A DNA stretch of 64,000 bases from Pseudomonas sp. S09G 359 (GCF_002843605.1 NZ_CP025263.1:3067501-3131500), one strand, 5' to 3'; positions 46,335 to 57,782 are shown, counted from the stretch's first letter. Numbers and translations are program-made. The notes: generated by a model not told the origin, from the letters alone.

Positions 46335-47282
46335 ATGACCGTGCTATTGAGTGAGCGCAGCCAGATATTCCAGCGTGCCGATGCCTATGCTGTGTCGGAC
46401 TACGTCAACCAGCATGTGGGCAGCCACTGTATTCGCCTGCCGCCCAAGGGGCGCCCCGAGGCGAGTATCAGCCACCGCACTTTCGCCAGCCTGGATTTGT
46501 GCCGCATCAGCTACGGCGCGCCGGTACGGGTCACATCGGTGGCGCTGGAAACCATCTATCACTTGCAGATTCTGTTGAGCGGGCATTGCCGCTCCAGTGC
46601 CCGTGGCAAGGATGACGTGTTCGGGCCGGGGGAAATCCTGCTGATCAACCCGGATGACCCGGTGGACCTGACCTATTCCGCCGATTGCGAGAAATTCATC
46701 ATCAAGCTGCCGGTGCGCCTGCTGGAGAATGCCTGCCTTGAGCAGCACTGGAGCCTGCCGCAGGTGGGCATCCGCTTCGCGACGGCCCGCCATGCGCTCA
46801 GCGAAATGGGCGGCTTCCTGCCGTTGCTCGGGCTGATCTGCCATGAGGCGGAAAACGCCGCCGAGCCACATATGCAAGGCCTATACGAGCGCATCGTGGC
46901 GAACAAGCTGCTGGCATTGCTGGCCAGCAACGTGTTGCGCGTGATCCCCCAGGCTGCTCACGGCGGTGGCTTTGAAGCGGTGCGCGAATATATCGAGCAG
47001 CACCTGGGCGATGACATCAGCGTTGAGCAGTTGATGGCGGTGGCCAAGGTCAGCGAGCGCTCGTTGTATAGCCTGTTTGAACGCCAGGTGGGGCTGTCGC
47101 CGCGCGACTATGTGCGCCGCTGCAAGCTCGAACGGGTGCACGCCCGTCTGCAATTGAGCAGCACGCGCAGCGTCACCGAGGTGGCGCTGGACCACGGCTT
47201 CGTGCACCTGGGGCGGTTTTCCGAGGCCTATCGAAAACGCTTCGGCGAGCTGCCGTCGCAGACCTGGAAACGCCATCGTTAG
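46335..47282 (+). CDS. benR: AraC/XylS-family activator of benzoate catabolism
   Basis: A 315-residue activator. The start at 46335 (MTVLLSERSQIFQ) gives the usual BenR length; the open frame extends back to 46257. The N-terminal cupin-like sensing domain (~30-190) is followed by two helix-turn-helices: ISVEQLMAVAKVSERSLYSLF and TEVALDHGFVHLGRFSEAYRKRF, the latter close to XylS. It lies 107 bp before benA on the same strand. Two tandem XylS/BenR-type sites occupy that gap, so benzoate-dependent activation of benABCD is very likely. Confidence 0.92.
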   Translation: MTVLLSERSQIFQRADAYAVSDYVNQHVGSHCIRLPPKGRPEASISHRTFASLDLCRISYGAPVRVTSVALETIYHLQILLSGHCRSSARGKDDVFGPGEILLINPDDPVDLTYSADCEKFIIKLPVRLLENACLEQHWSLPQVGIRFATARHALSEMGGFLPLLGLICHEAENAAEPHMQGLYERIVANKLLALLASNVLRVIPQAAHGGGFEAVREYIEQHLGDDISVEQLMAVAKVSERSLYSLFERQVGLSPRDYVRRCKLERVHARLQLSSTRSVTEVALDHGFVHLGRFSEAYRKRFGELPSQTWKRHR

Positions 47283-47288
47283 GCAGCG

Positions 47289-47324
47289 TGCGCCAGGCGG
47301 ATAACGATGTGCAGGCAGCGGATA
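47289..47324 (+). promoter_or_regulatory. Tandem BenR/XylS operator of benA
   Basis: TGCG-N6-GGATA at 47289-47303 and TGCA-N6-GGATA at 47310-47324 are 21 bp apart. They match the established XylS/BenR site TGCA-N6-GGNTA, the downstream copy perfectly. The benA start is 65 bp further on. Confidence 0.85.
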
Positions 47325-47389
47325 TTGCCGCGCTGGGCGAGCACGTACGGTGAGGGCGCCTGATACAAGAACAACGGAGGGCCCGCCCC

Positions 47390-48766
47390 ATGATCAGTAC
47401 ACTCGACCGACTCGCCAGCCAATTGCACGAGTCCGTACAGGAAGACCCCGCCAGTGGGGTGTTCCGCTGCCGCCGCGACATCTTCACTGACCCCGACCTG
47501 TTTGCCCTGGAGATGAAACACATCTTTGAGGGCGGCTGGATCTACCTGGCCCATGAAAGCCAGGTGCCCGCGATCAACGACTATTTCACCACCTGGATCG
47601 GCCGCCAACCGGTGGTCATCACCCGTGACAAACACGGCAGCTTGCATGGCCTGGTCAATGCGTGTGCGCATCGCGGCGCCATGCTGTGCCGGCGCAAACA
47701 AGGCAACAAAGGTTCATTCACCTGCCCATTCCATGGCTGGACCTTCAGCAACGCCGGCAAGCTGCTCAAAGTCAAAGACGCCAAGACCGGCGCCTACCCG
47801 GACAGCTTCGACTGCGATGGCTCCCATGACCTCAAGCGCCTGGCGCGTTTCGAAAACTACCGTGGTTTCCTGTTTGGCAGCCTCAGCGACGCGGTGCCGG
47901 AACTGAGCGACTACCTGGGCGAAACCCGCGTCATCATCGACCAGATGGTGGACCAGGCCCCCCTGGGCCTGGAGGTGCTGCGCGGCAGTTCATCCTACGT
48001 CTACGACGGTAACTGGAAACTGCAGATCGAGAACGGCGCGGACGGTTACCACGTCAGCTCGGTGCACTGGAACTACTCGGCGACCATGGGCCGGCGCAAC
48101 TATGAGGCCGAAGGCACGCGCACTGTCGACGCCAATGGCTGGTCGAAAAGCCTGGGTGGCGTCTACGCCTTCGAGCACGGGCATATCCTGCTCTGGACGC
48201 GCCTGCTCAACCCCGAGGTGCGCCCGGTGCATGCGCACCGTGAGGCGCTTACCGAACGCCTGGGCCAGGCGCGGGCCGACTTTATCGTCGACCAGACCCG
48301 CAATCTCTGCCTCTATCCCAATGTGTACCTGATGGACCAGTTCTCAACCCAGATCCGTGTGGTGCGCCCCCTCGCGGTGGACAAAACCGAAGTGACGATT
48401 TATTGCATGGCGCCCATCGGCGAGAGTGCCCAGGAGCGCGCCACGCGGATTCGCCAGTACGAAGATTTCTTCAACGTGAGCGGCATGGGCACCCCGGATG
48501 ACCTGGAAGAGTTCCGTGCCTGCCAGACCGGTTACCAGGGCGCGAGCAGCCTGTGGAACGACCTCAGTCGTGGCGCTAAACAGTGGGTGGAAGGCGCTGA
48601 TGAAAATGCCTTGGCCATGGGCATGCACCCGCAGCTCAGCGGGGTGAAAACCGAGGACGAGGGCTTGTTCGTGCGCCAGCACGCGCACTGGGCCCAAAGC
48701 CTGCAGCGCGCGATCCAGCGCGAACAGCAAGGGCTGATCGCCAGTGACCGGGAGGTGCAGCCATGA
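47390..48766 (+). CDS. benA: Benzoate 1,2-dioxygenase large subunit
   Basis: A 458-residue catalytic alpha subunit of the ring-hydroxylating dioxygenase that converts benzoate to its cis-diol. The Rieske ligands Cys92, His94, Cys112 and His115 are present (CAHRGAMLC...CPFHGW). The mononuclear iron region NGADGYHVSSVHW is intact. The N-terminus MISTLDRLASQL is characteristic of BenA. GGAGG precedes the start, and its stop overlaps benB. Confidence 0.95.
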   Translation: MISTLDRLASQLHESVQEDPASGVFRCRRDIFTDPDLFALEMKHIFEGGWIYLAHESQVPAINDYFTTWIGRQPVVITRDKHGSLHGLVNACAHRGAMLCRRKQGNKGSFTCPFHGWTFSNAGKLLKVKDAKTGAYPDSFDCDGSHDLKRLARFENYRGFLFGSLSDAVPELSDYLGETRVIIDQMVDQAPLGLEVLRGSSSYVYDGNWKLQIENGADGYHVSSVHWNYSATMGRRNYEAEGTRTVDANGWSKSLGGVYAFEHGHILLWTRLLNPEVRPVHAHREALTERLGQARADFIVDQTRNLCLYPNVYLMDQFSTQIRVVRPLAVDKTEVTIYCMAPIGESAQERATRIRQYEDFFNVSGMGTPDDLEEFRACQTGYQGASSLWNDLSRGAKQWVEGADENALAMGMHPQLSGVKTEDEGLFVRQHAHWAQSLQRAIQREQQGLIASDREVQP

Positions 48767-49251
48767 GCCTGTCGCGTGACCAGTTGCTGGGCTTTCTCTA
48801 CCGCGAAGCGCGCTTGCTCGACGACCGCCAATGGGATGAGTGGCTGGCGTGTTACTCCCCCAAGGCCGAGTTCTGGATGCCCGCCTGGGACGACTACGAC
48901 ACCCTTACTGAAGACCCGCAGCGGGAAATCTCGCTGATCTACTACCCCAACCGTGACGGCCTAGAAGACCGCATCTTCCGGATCAAGACCGAGCGCTCCA
49001 GTGCCAGTACGCCCGAGCCGCGCACCGTGCACATGCTCTGCAACCTCGAAGTGCTGGCCGACGAAGGCGCGCAAGTGGACCTGCGTTTCAACTGGCACAC
49101 CCTCAGCCACCGCTACAAGACCACCGACAGCTATTTCGGCACCTCCTTCTATCGCCTCGATATCGGCGGCGAACAGCCGCTGATCACGCGCAAGAAAGTG
49201 GTACTGAAAAACGACTACATCCACCAGGTCATCGACATCTACCACATCTGA
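48763..49251 (+). CDS. benB: Benzoate 1,2-dioxygenase small subunit
   Basis: A 162-residue beta subunit that forms the structural ring of the alpha3-beta3 dioxygenase. The SnoaL-like fold is recognisable from FLYREARLLDDRQWDEWL and RKKVVLKNDYI...VIDIYHI. It overlaps benA by 4 bp and lies 10 bp before benC. Confidence 0.95.
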   Translation: MSLSRDQLLGFLYREARLLDDRQWDEWLACYSPKAEFWMPAWDDYDTLTEDPQREISLIYYPNRDGLEDRIFRIKTERSSASTPEPRTVHMLCNLEVLADEGAQVDLRFNWHTLSHRYKTTDSYFGTSFYRLDIGGEQPLITRKKVVLKNDYIHQVIDIYHI

Positions 49252-49261
49252 GGACACCGCC

Positions 49262-50284
49262 ATGACGTATGCCATCGCCCTCAACTTCGAGGATGGGGTG
49301 ACCCGCTTCATCGACTGCAAGGCGGGTGAAAAGGTGCTCGATGCCGCCTTTCGCCAACGTATCAACTTGCCCATGGACTGCTCGGATGGCGTGTGCGGCA
49401 CGTGCAAATGCCGCTGTGAAACCGGCGCCTACGATTTGGGCGACGACTATATCGAAGACGCCCTGAGCGAAGACGAAGCGCAGGCGCGGCAGGTGCTGAC
49501 CTGCCAGATGGTGCCGCACTCCGATTGCGTGATTGCGGTGCCGATGGCGTCCAGCGCCTGTAAAACCGGTACCGGCCACTTTGCCGCGACGCTGGCCGGC
49601 ATCACCCGCCATGCGGATGCCGCGCTGGAGGTGAGTTTCGAGCTGGACCAGGCGCCGGTGTTTCTACCCGGCCAGTACGTGAACATCGGCGTACCGGAGA
49701 GCGGGCAGACGCGCGCTTATTCTTTCAGCAGTCGCCCGGGCGACACCCGTGCAACCTTCCTGATCAAGCACGTGCCCGGCGGGTTGATGAGCAGCTGGCT
49801 GGAGCGCGCCCAGCCGGGCGACAGCGTGGCCATCACCGGGCCACTTGGCAGTTTTTACCTGCGTGAGGTGGTGCGGCCGCTGCTGTTACTGGCCGGGGGC
49901 ACCGGCCTGGCACCGTTCCTGTCGATGCTTGAAGTACTCGCGCAGCGCCAGGAAACCCGCCCGATCAGGCTGATTTATGGCGTCACGCGGGATCAGGACC
50001 TGGTAATGGTCGAGGCGTTGCAGGCCTTCACTGCGCGCTTGCCCGACTTCAGCCTGGTGACCTGCGTGGCGGATCCACAAACCACTCACCCGCGGCAGGG
50101 CTACGTCACTCAGCACATGGCCGACGCAGCCCTGCACGGCGGCGATGTTGACGTGTACCTGTGCGGCCCGCCGCCGATGGTCGATGCGGTGCGTCAGCAC
50201 TTCAAGCAACAGGGCGTGACCCCGGCCAGTTTCCATTACGAGAAATTCACCCCTAACGCCGTCGCCAAGTGCGATGCCGCCTGA
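49262..50284 (+). CDS. benC: Benzoate 1,2-dioxygenase electron-transfer reductase
   Basis: A 340-residue NADH:acceptor reductase supplying electrons to BenAB. The N-terminal [2Fe-2S] ferredoxin domain has Cys40, Cys45 and Cys48 (CSDGVCGTC) and a fourth Cys near 81 (LTCQM). The FAD-binding motif RAYSFSS and NAD-binding motif GGTGLAPF follow in the C-terminal two thirds. It lies 10 bp from both benB and benD. Confidence 0.95.
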   Translation: MTYAIALNFEDGVTRFIDCKAGEKVLDAAFRQRINLPMDCSDGVCGTCKCRCETGAYDLGDDYIEDALSEDEAQARQVLTCQMVPHSDCVIAVPMASSACKTGTGHFAATLAGITRHADAALEVSFELDQAPVFLPGQYVNIGVPESGQTRAYSFSSRPGDTRATFLIKHVPGGLMSSWLERAQPGDSVAITGPLGSFYLREVVRPLLLLAGGTGLAPFLSMLEVLAQRQETRPIRLIYGVTRDQDLVMVEALQAFTARLPDFSLVTCVADPQTTHPRQGYVTQHMADAALHGGDVDVYLCGPPPMVDAVRQHFKQQGVTPASFHYEKFTPNAVAKCDAA

Positions 50285-50294
50285 GGACACCCGC

Positions 50295-51056
50295 ATGAAT
50301 CAACGGTTTAACAACAAGGTCGCGCTGGTGACCGGCGCCGCCCAGGGGATCGGACGGCGCGTCGCCGAGCGGTTGCTGGAGGAGGGCGCCTGGCTGGTCG
50401 CGGTGGATCGCTCCGAGCTTGTGCATGAGCTGCAGCACGCACGGGCGCTGACGCTCAGCGCCGACCTGGAGCTGCATGCCGAGTGCGCGCGGGTGATGGC
50501 CGCCGCCAAGGCGCGTTTCGGGCGCCTCGATATCCTCGTCAACAATGTCGGCGGCACCATCTGGGCCAAGCCCTTCGAGCACTATGGCGAGGCTGAAATC
50601 GAAGCCGAAGTGCGTCGCTCGCTGTTCCCTACGCTGTGGTGCTGCCATTGCGTGCTGCCGTACATGCTGGAGCAGGGTGGGGGCGCGATTGTCAACGTGT
50701 CGTCCGTTGCCACCCGTGGGGTCAACCGCGTGCCCTATGGCGCAGCCAAGGGCGGCGTGAATGCCCTGACCGCCTGCCTGGCCCTGGAGACCGCCGGCAG
50801 TGGCATTCGCGTCAACGCCACAGCGCCCGGCGGCACCGAGGCACCGCCACGGCGTATCCCGCGCAACAGCCAGCCGCAGAGCGAGCAGGAGCGCGTGTGG
50901 TACCAGCAGATCGTCGACCAGACCCTCGACAGCAGCCCGATGAAACGCTACGGCAGCATCGACGAACAAGCCGGCGTGATTCTGTTCCTGGCTTCCGACG
51001 AGGCCTCCTATATCACCGGCGTGACCTTGCCGGTAGGCGGTGGCGACCTCGGCTGA
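50295..51056 (+). CDS. benD: Benzoate cis-diol dehydrogenase (SDR)
   Basis: A 253-residue short-chain dehydrogenase that oxidises and decarboxylates the benzoate diol to catechol. The NAD motif TGAAQGIG, the NNVG block and the catalytic YGAAK are present. The start at 50295 (MNQRFNNKVALVTG) with GAGGA upstream is preferred to the open-frame start at 50274, which overlaps benC. Confidence 0.95.
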   Translation: MNQRFNNKVALVTGAAQGIGRRVAERLLEEGAWLVAVDRSELVHELQHARALTLSADLELHAECARVMAAAKARFGRLDILVNNVGGTIWAKPFEHYGEAEIEAEVRRSLFPTLWCCHCVLPYMLEQGGGAIVNVSSVATRGVNRVPYGAAKGGVNALTACLALETAGSGIRVNATAPGGTEAPPRRIPRNSQPQSEQERVWYQQIVDQTLDSSPMKRYGSIDEQAGVILFLASDEASYITGVTLPVGGGDLG

Positions 51057-51110
51057 AGCGCGTTTTACCTGCAGACACTGACTCACAACAACAATAAAGA
51101 GAGCACTGCC

Positions 51111-52445
51111 ATGCGTACCCATGACGTCCATTCGATTATTGATAATGCGCCTTTCAACCGCTTCCATTGGCTGATCGTGAGCCTGTGTGCCTTGCTGTTG
51201 ATCTTTGATGGCTATGACTTGTTTATCTACGGCGTGGTGTTGCCATCGATCATGCGCGAGTGGGGGCTGACGCCGTTGCAGGCGGGCGCCCTGGGCAGCT
51301 ATGCGCTGTTCGGCATGATGTTCGGTGCGCTGATCTTCGGCACCTTGGCGGATCGCTTCGGCCGCAAGAAAGGCATTGTCTTTTGCTTTGCGCTGTTCAG
51401 CATCGCCACCGTGGTCAACGGCTTTGCCAGTAGCCCCAGCGAGTTCGGCATCTGCCGGTTTGTCGCCGGGCTTGGCTGTGGCGGGCTGATGCCTAACGCG
51501 GCGGCCCTGATCAACGAATATGCGCCGAAGAAATTCCGCAGCACCTTGATGGCCTTCATGTTCAGCGGTTATTCCCTAGGCGGCATGTTCGCCGCCTGCG
51601 TGGGTATTTTCATGCTGCCGGCGTATGGCTGGCAGTCGATGTTTTTTGTGGCGGTGATTCCGCTGCTGCTGTTGCCGTTGATTGTGTACGGGTTGCCCGA
51701 ATCCATCGGTTTTTTGATTCGCCAGGGTCAGCTGGAGCAGGCCCGGGCGCTGCTTAATCGGGTGTCGCCGGGTACCCAGATCCAGGCCGAGGACAGGCTG
51801 GTCATCGCTGACAGCAAAGGCAAGGGCGCGTCGGTAGTGGAGTTGTTTCGCCATGGCCTGGCGGTGCGCACGGCGATGATCTGGACTGCGTTTTTCTGCT
51901 GCCTACTGATGGTCTATGCATTGAGTTCGTGGTTGCCCAAGCTGATGGCCGGCGCCGGATACAGCCTGGGTTCGAGCCTGTCGTTCCTGATTGCGCTGAA
52001 CCTGGGCGGTATGGCGGGGGCGCTGATCGGTGGCCGCTTGGGGGATCGGCTCAATCTGGTCAAAGTGGTGATCTGCTTCTTTATCGCGGCAGTGGTGTCG
52101 ATCAGCCTGTTGGGCATCAACAGCCCGATGCCGATCCTGTACCTGCTGATTTTCGTCGCAGGTGCCACCACCATCGGTACGCAAATCCTGCTGTATGCGG
52201 GTGCGGCGCAACTCTACGGCCTGTCTATTCGTGCCACGGGCCTGGGCTGGGCGTCCGGTATCGGGCGCAACGGCGCCATTGTCGGCCCGCTGCTGGGGGG
52301 CGCGCTGATGGCGATCGAACTGCCTCTGCAACTGAATTTCATGGCCTTTGCCATCCCCGGCGCCATTGCGGCGCTGGCGATGAGCGTGTTTGCCCTGAAT
52401 GAGCGGCGCACGCGTATTGCCCTGCCGGCCGCCCAGGCGCTGTGA
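51111..52445 (+). CDS. benK: Benzoate MFS transporter
   Basis: A 444-residue, 12-segment transporter of the aromatic acid:proton symporter family. The motifs DGYDLFIYG in TM1 and [12 protein letters not shown] between TM2 and TM3 are diagnostic. An AAGAG ribosome site precedes the start. It imports benzoate across the inner membrane for BenABCD. Confidence 0.92.
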   Translation: MRTHDVHSIIDNAPFNRFHWLIVSLCALLLIFDGYDLFIYGVVLPSIMREWGLTPLQAGALGSYALFGMMFGALIFGTLADRFGRKKGIVFCFALFSIATVVNGFASSPSEFGICRFVAGLGCGGLMPNAAALINEYAPKKFRSTLMAFMFSGYSLGGMFAACVGIFMLPAYGWQSMFFVAVIPLLLLPLIVYGLPESIGFLIRQGQLEQARALLNRVSPGTQIQAEDRLVIADSKGKGASVVELFRHGLAVRTAMIWTAFFCCLLMVYALSSWLPKLMAGAGYSLGSSLSFLIALNLGGMAGALIGGRLGDRLNLVKVVICFFIAAVVSISLLGINSPMPILYLLIFVAGATTIGTQILLYAGAAQLYGLSIRATGLGWASGIGRNGAIVGPLLGGALMAIELPLQLNFMAFAIPGAIAALAMSVFALNERRTRIALPAAQAL

Positions 52446-52483
52446 CCGCCAAACCGTCGATAACAATAACTAAGAGCAACGAC

Positions 52484-53731
52484 ATGAACACACAACGTAT
52501 CTGGCTCGCCCTGATGGGCGTGCCCCTTGCGGCGACGGCTGACGAGGGCGGTTTTTTCAAGGACTCCACGGCCACCTTGCAGGCACGCAACTACTACTTC
52601 AGCCGCGACTTCTCGGACATCGTCGGTGCCAATCAGCAATCCAAGGCCGAAGAATGGGGCCAGGGCTTTATCCTGACCTACAAATCCGGCTACACCCCAG
52701 GCCCGGTGGGCTTTGGCCTGGATGCACTGGGCACGCTGGGGATCAAGCTCGACAGCAGCCCGGACCGGGTCAATAGCGGTTTACTTCCGGTGAAGGACAG
52801 CGGCCGTGCCGCCGACGACTACAGCCGCCTGGGCCTGACCTTCAAGGCCCGGGTGTCCAGGACCGAGCTGAAGGCCGGCGAACTGCAGCCCAACCTGCCG
52901 GTGCTGGCCTTCAGCGATATTCGCCTGCTACCGCCGAGCTACCAAGGGGTGAGCATCAGCTCCAGCGAGATCGCCGGCCTCACCCTGCAGGCCGGGCATT
53001 TGACCACCACCAGCCTGCGCAATGAGGCGGGTGACGAGAAGATGCTCGCCATGCTCGGGCATGTGCCGCAGCGCGGGGCACAGAGTGATGCCTTCAACTA
53101 TGTTGGCGGCGACTATGCCTTCAACGGCAACCGCACCAGCGTCAGCCTGTGGCAGGCTCAGTTGCAGGATATCTACGCGCAGGCCTTTGTTGGCCTCAAG
53201 CACAGCCAGCCGTTAGGGGCGTGGGTGCTGGGCGCCAACCTGGGTTACTACGACGCGCGCGAGGACGGCAACCAATTGCTCGGCAAGCTCGATAACCAGG
53301 CGTTTTTCTCGCTGCTGTCGGCCAAGCGCAGTGGCCACACGTTCTATCTCGGTTATCAGGCAATGTACGGCGACAGCGCGTTCCCACGTGTGTTTGCCAA
53401 CGTCACGCCGCTGGGCAACGAGGTGCCCACCTACGAGTTCGCCTATACCGACGAGCGTTCCTGGCAAGTGCGCTATGACTACGATTTCGCGGCGCTGGGC
53501 ATTGCGGGGTTGACCACCACGGTGCGCTATATCACCGGCAATAACGTCAACACCGGGGCCGGCTACGAAGGCAAGGACCGTGAGCGCGACCTCGATATCG
53601 GTTATGCCGTGCAGCGTGGTGTGCTGAGCGGCTTGGGCATTCGCCTGCGCAATGTGATGGCGCGTTCCAACTACCGCAGTGATATCGATGAGAACCGTCT
53701 CATCCTCAGTTACACCTGGAAGCTGCTTTAA
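52484..53731 (+). CDS. benF: OprD-family benzoate porin
   Basis: A 415-residue outer-membrane channel of the OprD/OpdK family. The start at 52484 ([19 protein letters not shown]) gives a signal peptide; the mature start [22 protein letters not shown] is typical for the family. The C-terminal strand ends SYTWKLL. Position at the end of the ben cluster supports benzoate uptake. Its stop overlaps the convergent DUF2790 gene by 4 bp. Confidence 0.9.
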   Translation: MNTQRIWLALMGVPLAATADEGGFFKDSTATLQARNYYFSRDFSDIVGANQQSKAEEWGQGFILTYKSGYTPGPVGFGLDALGTLGIKLDSSPDRVNSGLLPVKDSGRAADDYSRLGLTFKARVSRTELKAGELQPNLPVLAFSDIRLLPPSYQGVSISSSEIAGLTLQAGHLTTTSLRNEAGDEKMLAMLGHVPQRGAQSDAFNYVGGDYAFNGNRTSVSLWQAQLQDIYAQAFVGLKHSQPLGAWVLGANLGYYDAREDGNQLLGKLDNQAFFSLLSAKRSGHTFYLGYQAMYGDSAFPRVFANVTPLGNEVPTYEFAYTDERSWQVRYDYDFAALGIAGLTTTVRYITGNNVNTGAGYEGKDRERDLDIGYAVQRGVLSGLGIRLRNVMARSNYRSDIDENRLILSYTWKLL

Positions 53732-53952
53732 ACCCCGCCTTCGCACGTGCCCATGACCTTGTAGTTGAGCGTGTGACTGACGCCCTGGCTGTCGAGGTAC
53801 ACCAGGGTGGCAGGCTCTACCTGGCAACTACGCGGCACCGGCGTGGTGGAAACGATGTGCTGGATATCAGGCGCCGGGCTCTCATCGCCACCGGCGGCAA
53901 AAGCCCCGGGGGCGGTGAAAAGCAGGATGAGGCTGAGCAACCGAATGTTCAT
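53728..53952 (-). CDS. DUF2790-family small periplasmic protein
   Basis: A 74-residue protein with a signal peptide ([19 protein letters not shown]). The pattern [38 protein letters not shown], in parts, is that of the Pseudomonas DUF2790 family: a short beta-rich domain with two Cys residues (one near 43, one near the end) that may pair. The function is unknown. It is convergent with benF. Confidence 0.8.
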   Translation of the reverse strand: MNIRLLSLILLFTAPGAFAAGGDESPAPDIQHIVSTTPVPRSCQVEPATLVYLDSQGVSHTLNYKVMGTCEGGV

Positions 53953-54062
53953 GGGATGACCCTCTGTCAGTAGGCTCCAGTGTAGTGGCTGTAGCGCCGC
54001 GTTAAAGCCTGGAAGCGGTAAATGACTCGTACGTATTGCGTAGTAATCGAGGTGTGATATTG

Positions 54063-54983
54063 ATGGACCTGCTCAACGGTATGCGAGTATTCACCCAGGT
54101 CGTCGACAGCGGCAGTTTTGCCGCGGCGGCCGAGGTTCTGGGGGTGTCCGGCGCGCAAGTCTCGCGGTTGATCTCCGACCTGGAGGCGCACCTCGAGACG
54201 CGCCTGTTGCACCGCACCACCCGACGCCTGCGACTCACCGAGTCGGGCGAGCGTTACCTGCTGCGCTGCCGCGGCATCCTCGATGACGTCAGGGCGGCCA
54301 GCGCCGAAGCCAGCGGCGCCCACCTCAACCCGCGCGGGCGCTTGCGCGTGCATTGCATGAGTGGGCTTGGCGTGTTGATCACACCGCTGATCGCGCGCTA
54401 CTGCGAGCGGTACCCGCAGGTGTCCCTGGAACTGACCCTGTCCCAGCACAACCCCGATCCCCTTGAAGAGGGGCATGACGTGGTGATTTCAATTGCGCAT
54501 GCGTTGCCAGATTCGGCCCTGGTCAGCCAGACGGTCGGCCAGCTCTTCAGCGTGCCTTGCGCGGCCCCCGGTTACCTGGCCACACACGGCGTGCCCGCAC
54601 ACCCGCATCAATTGCTGCAACACCGACGCCTGCACTTACGCGACTTTCAGGAGGACGAGTGGCTGTTCCAAGGCGAAGAGGGCGAGATTGCCATTGCCCC
54701 CGGCAACGCCTTCACCACCAACGTTGCCGACGCTATGGTCAAGGCCACCCAAGAGGGCATGGGCATTGGCCTGCTGCCGTTCTTCAGCGCCCATCCAGCC
54801 TTGCAGGACGGTTCGCTGGTGCGCTTGCTGCCGGCTTACACGCTGCGCGAACGGAGCATTTTCGCGGTGTACCCGTCGCGGCGCTTCCTGGATGCCAAGG
54901 TACGCACCTGGGTCGAGTACTTGCGGGCGCAACTGCCTGAGCTGTTGGCTGCGCTCAGCGCAGATCTGCTCGGCAGTCGTTGA
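54063..54983 (+). CDS. LysR-family transcriptional regulator
   Basis: A 306-residue regulator. The start at 54063 (MDLLNGMRVFTQVVDSGSF) has GAGGTG upstream. The winged helix-turn-helix spans ~1-60 (FAAAAEVLGVSGAQVSRLISDLEAHL, split by one turn), and the periplasmic-binding-like sensor domain occupies ~90-300. It precedes the Tat-tagged aldo/keto reductase on the same strand, but a separate promoter with a 21-bp repeat lies between them. A role in controlling the nearby pao and reductase genes is possible but not shown. Confidence 0.9.
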   Translation: MDLLNGMRVFTQVVDSGSFAAAAEVLGVSGAQVSRLISDLEAHLETRLLHRTTRRLRLTESGERYLLRCRGILDDVRAASAEASGAHLNPRGRLRVHCMSGLGVLITPLIARYCERYPQVSLELTLSQHNPDPLEEGHDVVISIAHALPDSALVSQTVGQLFSVPCAAPGYLATHGVPAHPHQLLQHRRLHLRDFQEDEWLFQGEEGEIAIAPGNAFTTNVADAMVKATQEGMGIGLLPFFSAHPALQDGSLVRLLPAYTLRERSIFAVYPSRRFLDAKVRTWVEYLRAQLPELLAALSADLLGSR

Positions 54984-56240
<1,257 letters not shown>

Positions 56241-56457
56241 GTCGGCGGCCCCTGGATTCGTCATTTCAGGCAATCAGTACCCCGATTGATGCAGCACGCG
56301 AAACGGTCAACTCGACACACCAGGCACTCGTTGGAACCTGGCAGAGGCTGACGCCTACCGTCAGCTGTCGTGCTCTCTGGCCCATGCAGAGCAGAATCAA
56401 TAAGGCCAGAGGGCGGGAGAATAGAGACAGCGCTGTTTTGAAGGGCGGCCGGGGCAC

Positions 56458-56670
56458 TCAAGGTAGAGACTTTATTGCCTGTAATACCGCGTCGGCGAGG
56501 GTCTTGGTAATAACTCGACGCCGAGCGTTATCGATCATCGGGCTCAGCCACGTGGGCAGGCTGTTCAGCATGGGTAAAATCGCTGTGAGTGCACCCTCGC
56601 GCAACGGCCCGCCAGGCGCATGGCCTAGCTGGCCGATCAACGTCAGCAATTCTGATTCATAGGCACGCCT
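56458..56670 (-). pseudogene. C-terminal fragment of a TetR-family regulator
   Basis: On the minus strand the frame encodes AYESELLTLIGQLG...REGALTAILPMLNSLPTWLSP...VITKTLADAVLQAI and a stop, a pattern typical of TetR C-terminal domains. No DNA-binding half is present; the sequence runs directly into the adaptor fragment on the other strand. I read it as a remnant left by a deletion. Confidence 0.5.
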
Positions 56671-57004
56671 CAATCGCGTCCAGCTCAGCGTAGAAAACGC
56701 AGGTGGATACCTGCTGCCAGGGTCATTTGCCACCGTGCAATTTGAAGGTGCGCTGGCGGCCAACACGCTCAGCCTGCCGCCCAGCGCGCTCATCGTCGGC
56801 AAAAGTGGCGTACAGGTGGCGACGGTAGATCCGGCTGGGAAAGTGCTGTTACAGAAGGTCACGGTGACCCGCGACCACGGTGCTTATGTGGAACTCGCCG
56901 ACGGCGTCAGCCAGGCTGATCAGGTGATTGCCAATCCCCCCGACGGACTAAGTTCAGGTGACCAGGTGCGAATCGCCCAGTCAGGCGTCACCGCCGCGAG
57001 ATAG
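56663..57004 (+). pseudogene. C-terminal fragment of an RND periplasmic adaptor
   Basis: The open frame encodes RVQLSVENAGGYLLPGSFATV, read with its neighbours as QFEGAL...NTLSLPPSALIVGKSGVQVATVD...VTVTRDHGAYVELADGVSQADQVIANPPDGLSSGDQVRI. This is the last ~110 residues of a MexA/HlyD-type adaptor. The front is missing and a stop (56660) precedes it. No pump gene follows; 57005-57211 holds nothing I can identify. The rest of the 56241-57211 gap, before the fragments, is also featureless apart from one lone GGCAAT half-site near 56269. Confidence 0.7.
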
Positions 57005-57211
57005 CGCAGTGGTGAATGCAATGACAGATTTTGCAGCGCTCCCAAGTCTGGGCTTTGCGGCGGGGGCGGCTCTGGTCGCGGGACGGCCACCACACATTGA
57101 TGAGCCCTCTTCATGAGGTTATTGGGCTTGCGCCTACTAATCAGCTTTATCCGTAAAGGTTACATTCAAAACTGGGCTATCCCTGCTATGCACACCGATC
57201 GAGGACATCCT

Positions 57212-57733
57212 ATGCCAGCAGTTCACGTTCCCGCGCTCAGCGCCACATTGAAATCTGCACGTTTGCTTCAAACGATTGGCACGGCGCTGATGCTGCTTGC
57301 ATTCGATGCTGCCGGCGAAGACCACCCATTGGTGACCGTTACGCCGGCGGGGTCTCAGCCGTCGACCTCCGGCCCCGTGGAATACTTCACGGGAAAAGTG
57401 CGGGTTGATGCCCGGTTCCAGGGCGCGGATGGCGCTAGCGTCAGCGGAGCAACCGTCACGTTCGAGCCTGGTGCTCGTACTGCATGGCACACCCACCCTT
57501 TGGGGCAAACGTTGATAGTGACTGCCGGTGTCGGCCTGGTACAGCAAGAGGGCCAGGCAACTCAGGTGATTCGTCCGGGCGACACTGTGTGGATACCCCC
57601 TGGCGCCAAGCACTGGCATGGCGCAACGCTCACCAATGGCATGAGCCATATTGCAATCGCCGAGTTGCTTGATGGCAGCGCGGTTCAATGGCTGGAGCAA
57701 GTGTCCGACGAAGACTACGCCAAGGCTTTGTGA
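57212..57733 (+). CDS. Exported cupin-domain protein
   Basis: A 173-residue protein. The start at 57212 has GAGGA 7 bp upstream; in-frame ATGs at 57113 and 57188 are less well supported. A signal-like segment (~14-32, [20 protein letters not shown]) precedes a Cupin_2 domain with metal-binding pattern WHTHPLGQT...G and [10 protein letters not shown]. Similar proteins are annotated as carboxymuconolactone or mandelonitrile-lyase-like cupins, without firm function. It lies 49 bp before paoA and probably shares its transcript. Confidence 0.78.
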   Translation: MPAVHVPALSATLKSARLLQTIGTALMLLAFDAAGEDHPLVTVTPAGSQPSTSGPVEYFTGKVRVDARFQGADGASVSGATVTFEPGARTAWHTHPLGQTLIVTAGVGLVQQEGQATQVIRPGDTVWIPPGAKHWHGATLTNGMSHIAIAELLDGSAVQWLEQVSDEDYAKAL

Positions 57734-57782
57734 TTCTCACCCGGCAGCCAACGTAGCTGCGCCCGTTCAAAGGTGAAACCTG

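Noticed and set aside
46132..46338. Short open frame before benR
   Set aside because: No ribosome site, no hydrophobic or domain pattern, and it overlaps the benR start.
56261..56280. GGCAAT half-site after aldo/keto reductase 2
   Set aside because: TTCAGGCAATC is a good half-site but I find no partner 21 bp away on either side and no -10 box at the expected distance.
56735..57004. Small stand-alone gene of 89 residues
   Set aside because: The sequence reads as the end of an RND adaptor, extends upstream without a start, and has no ribosome site; I call it a gene fragment.
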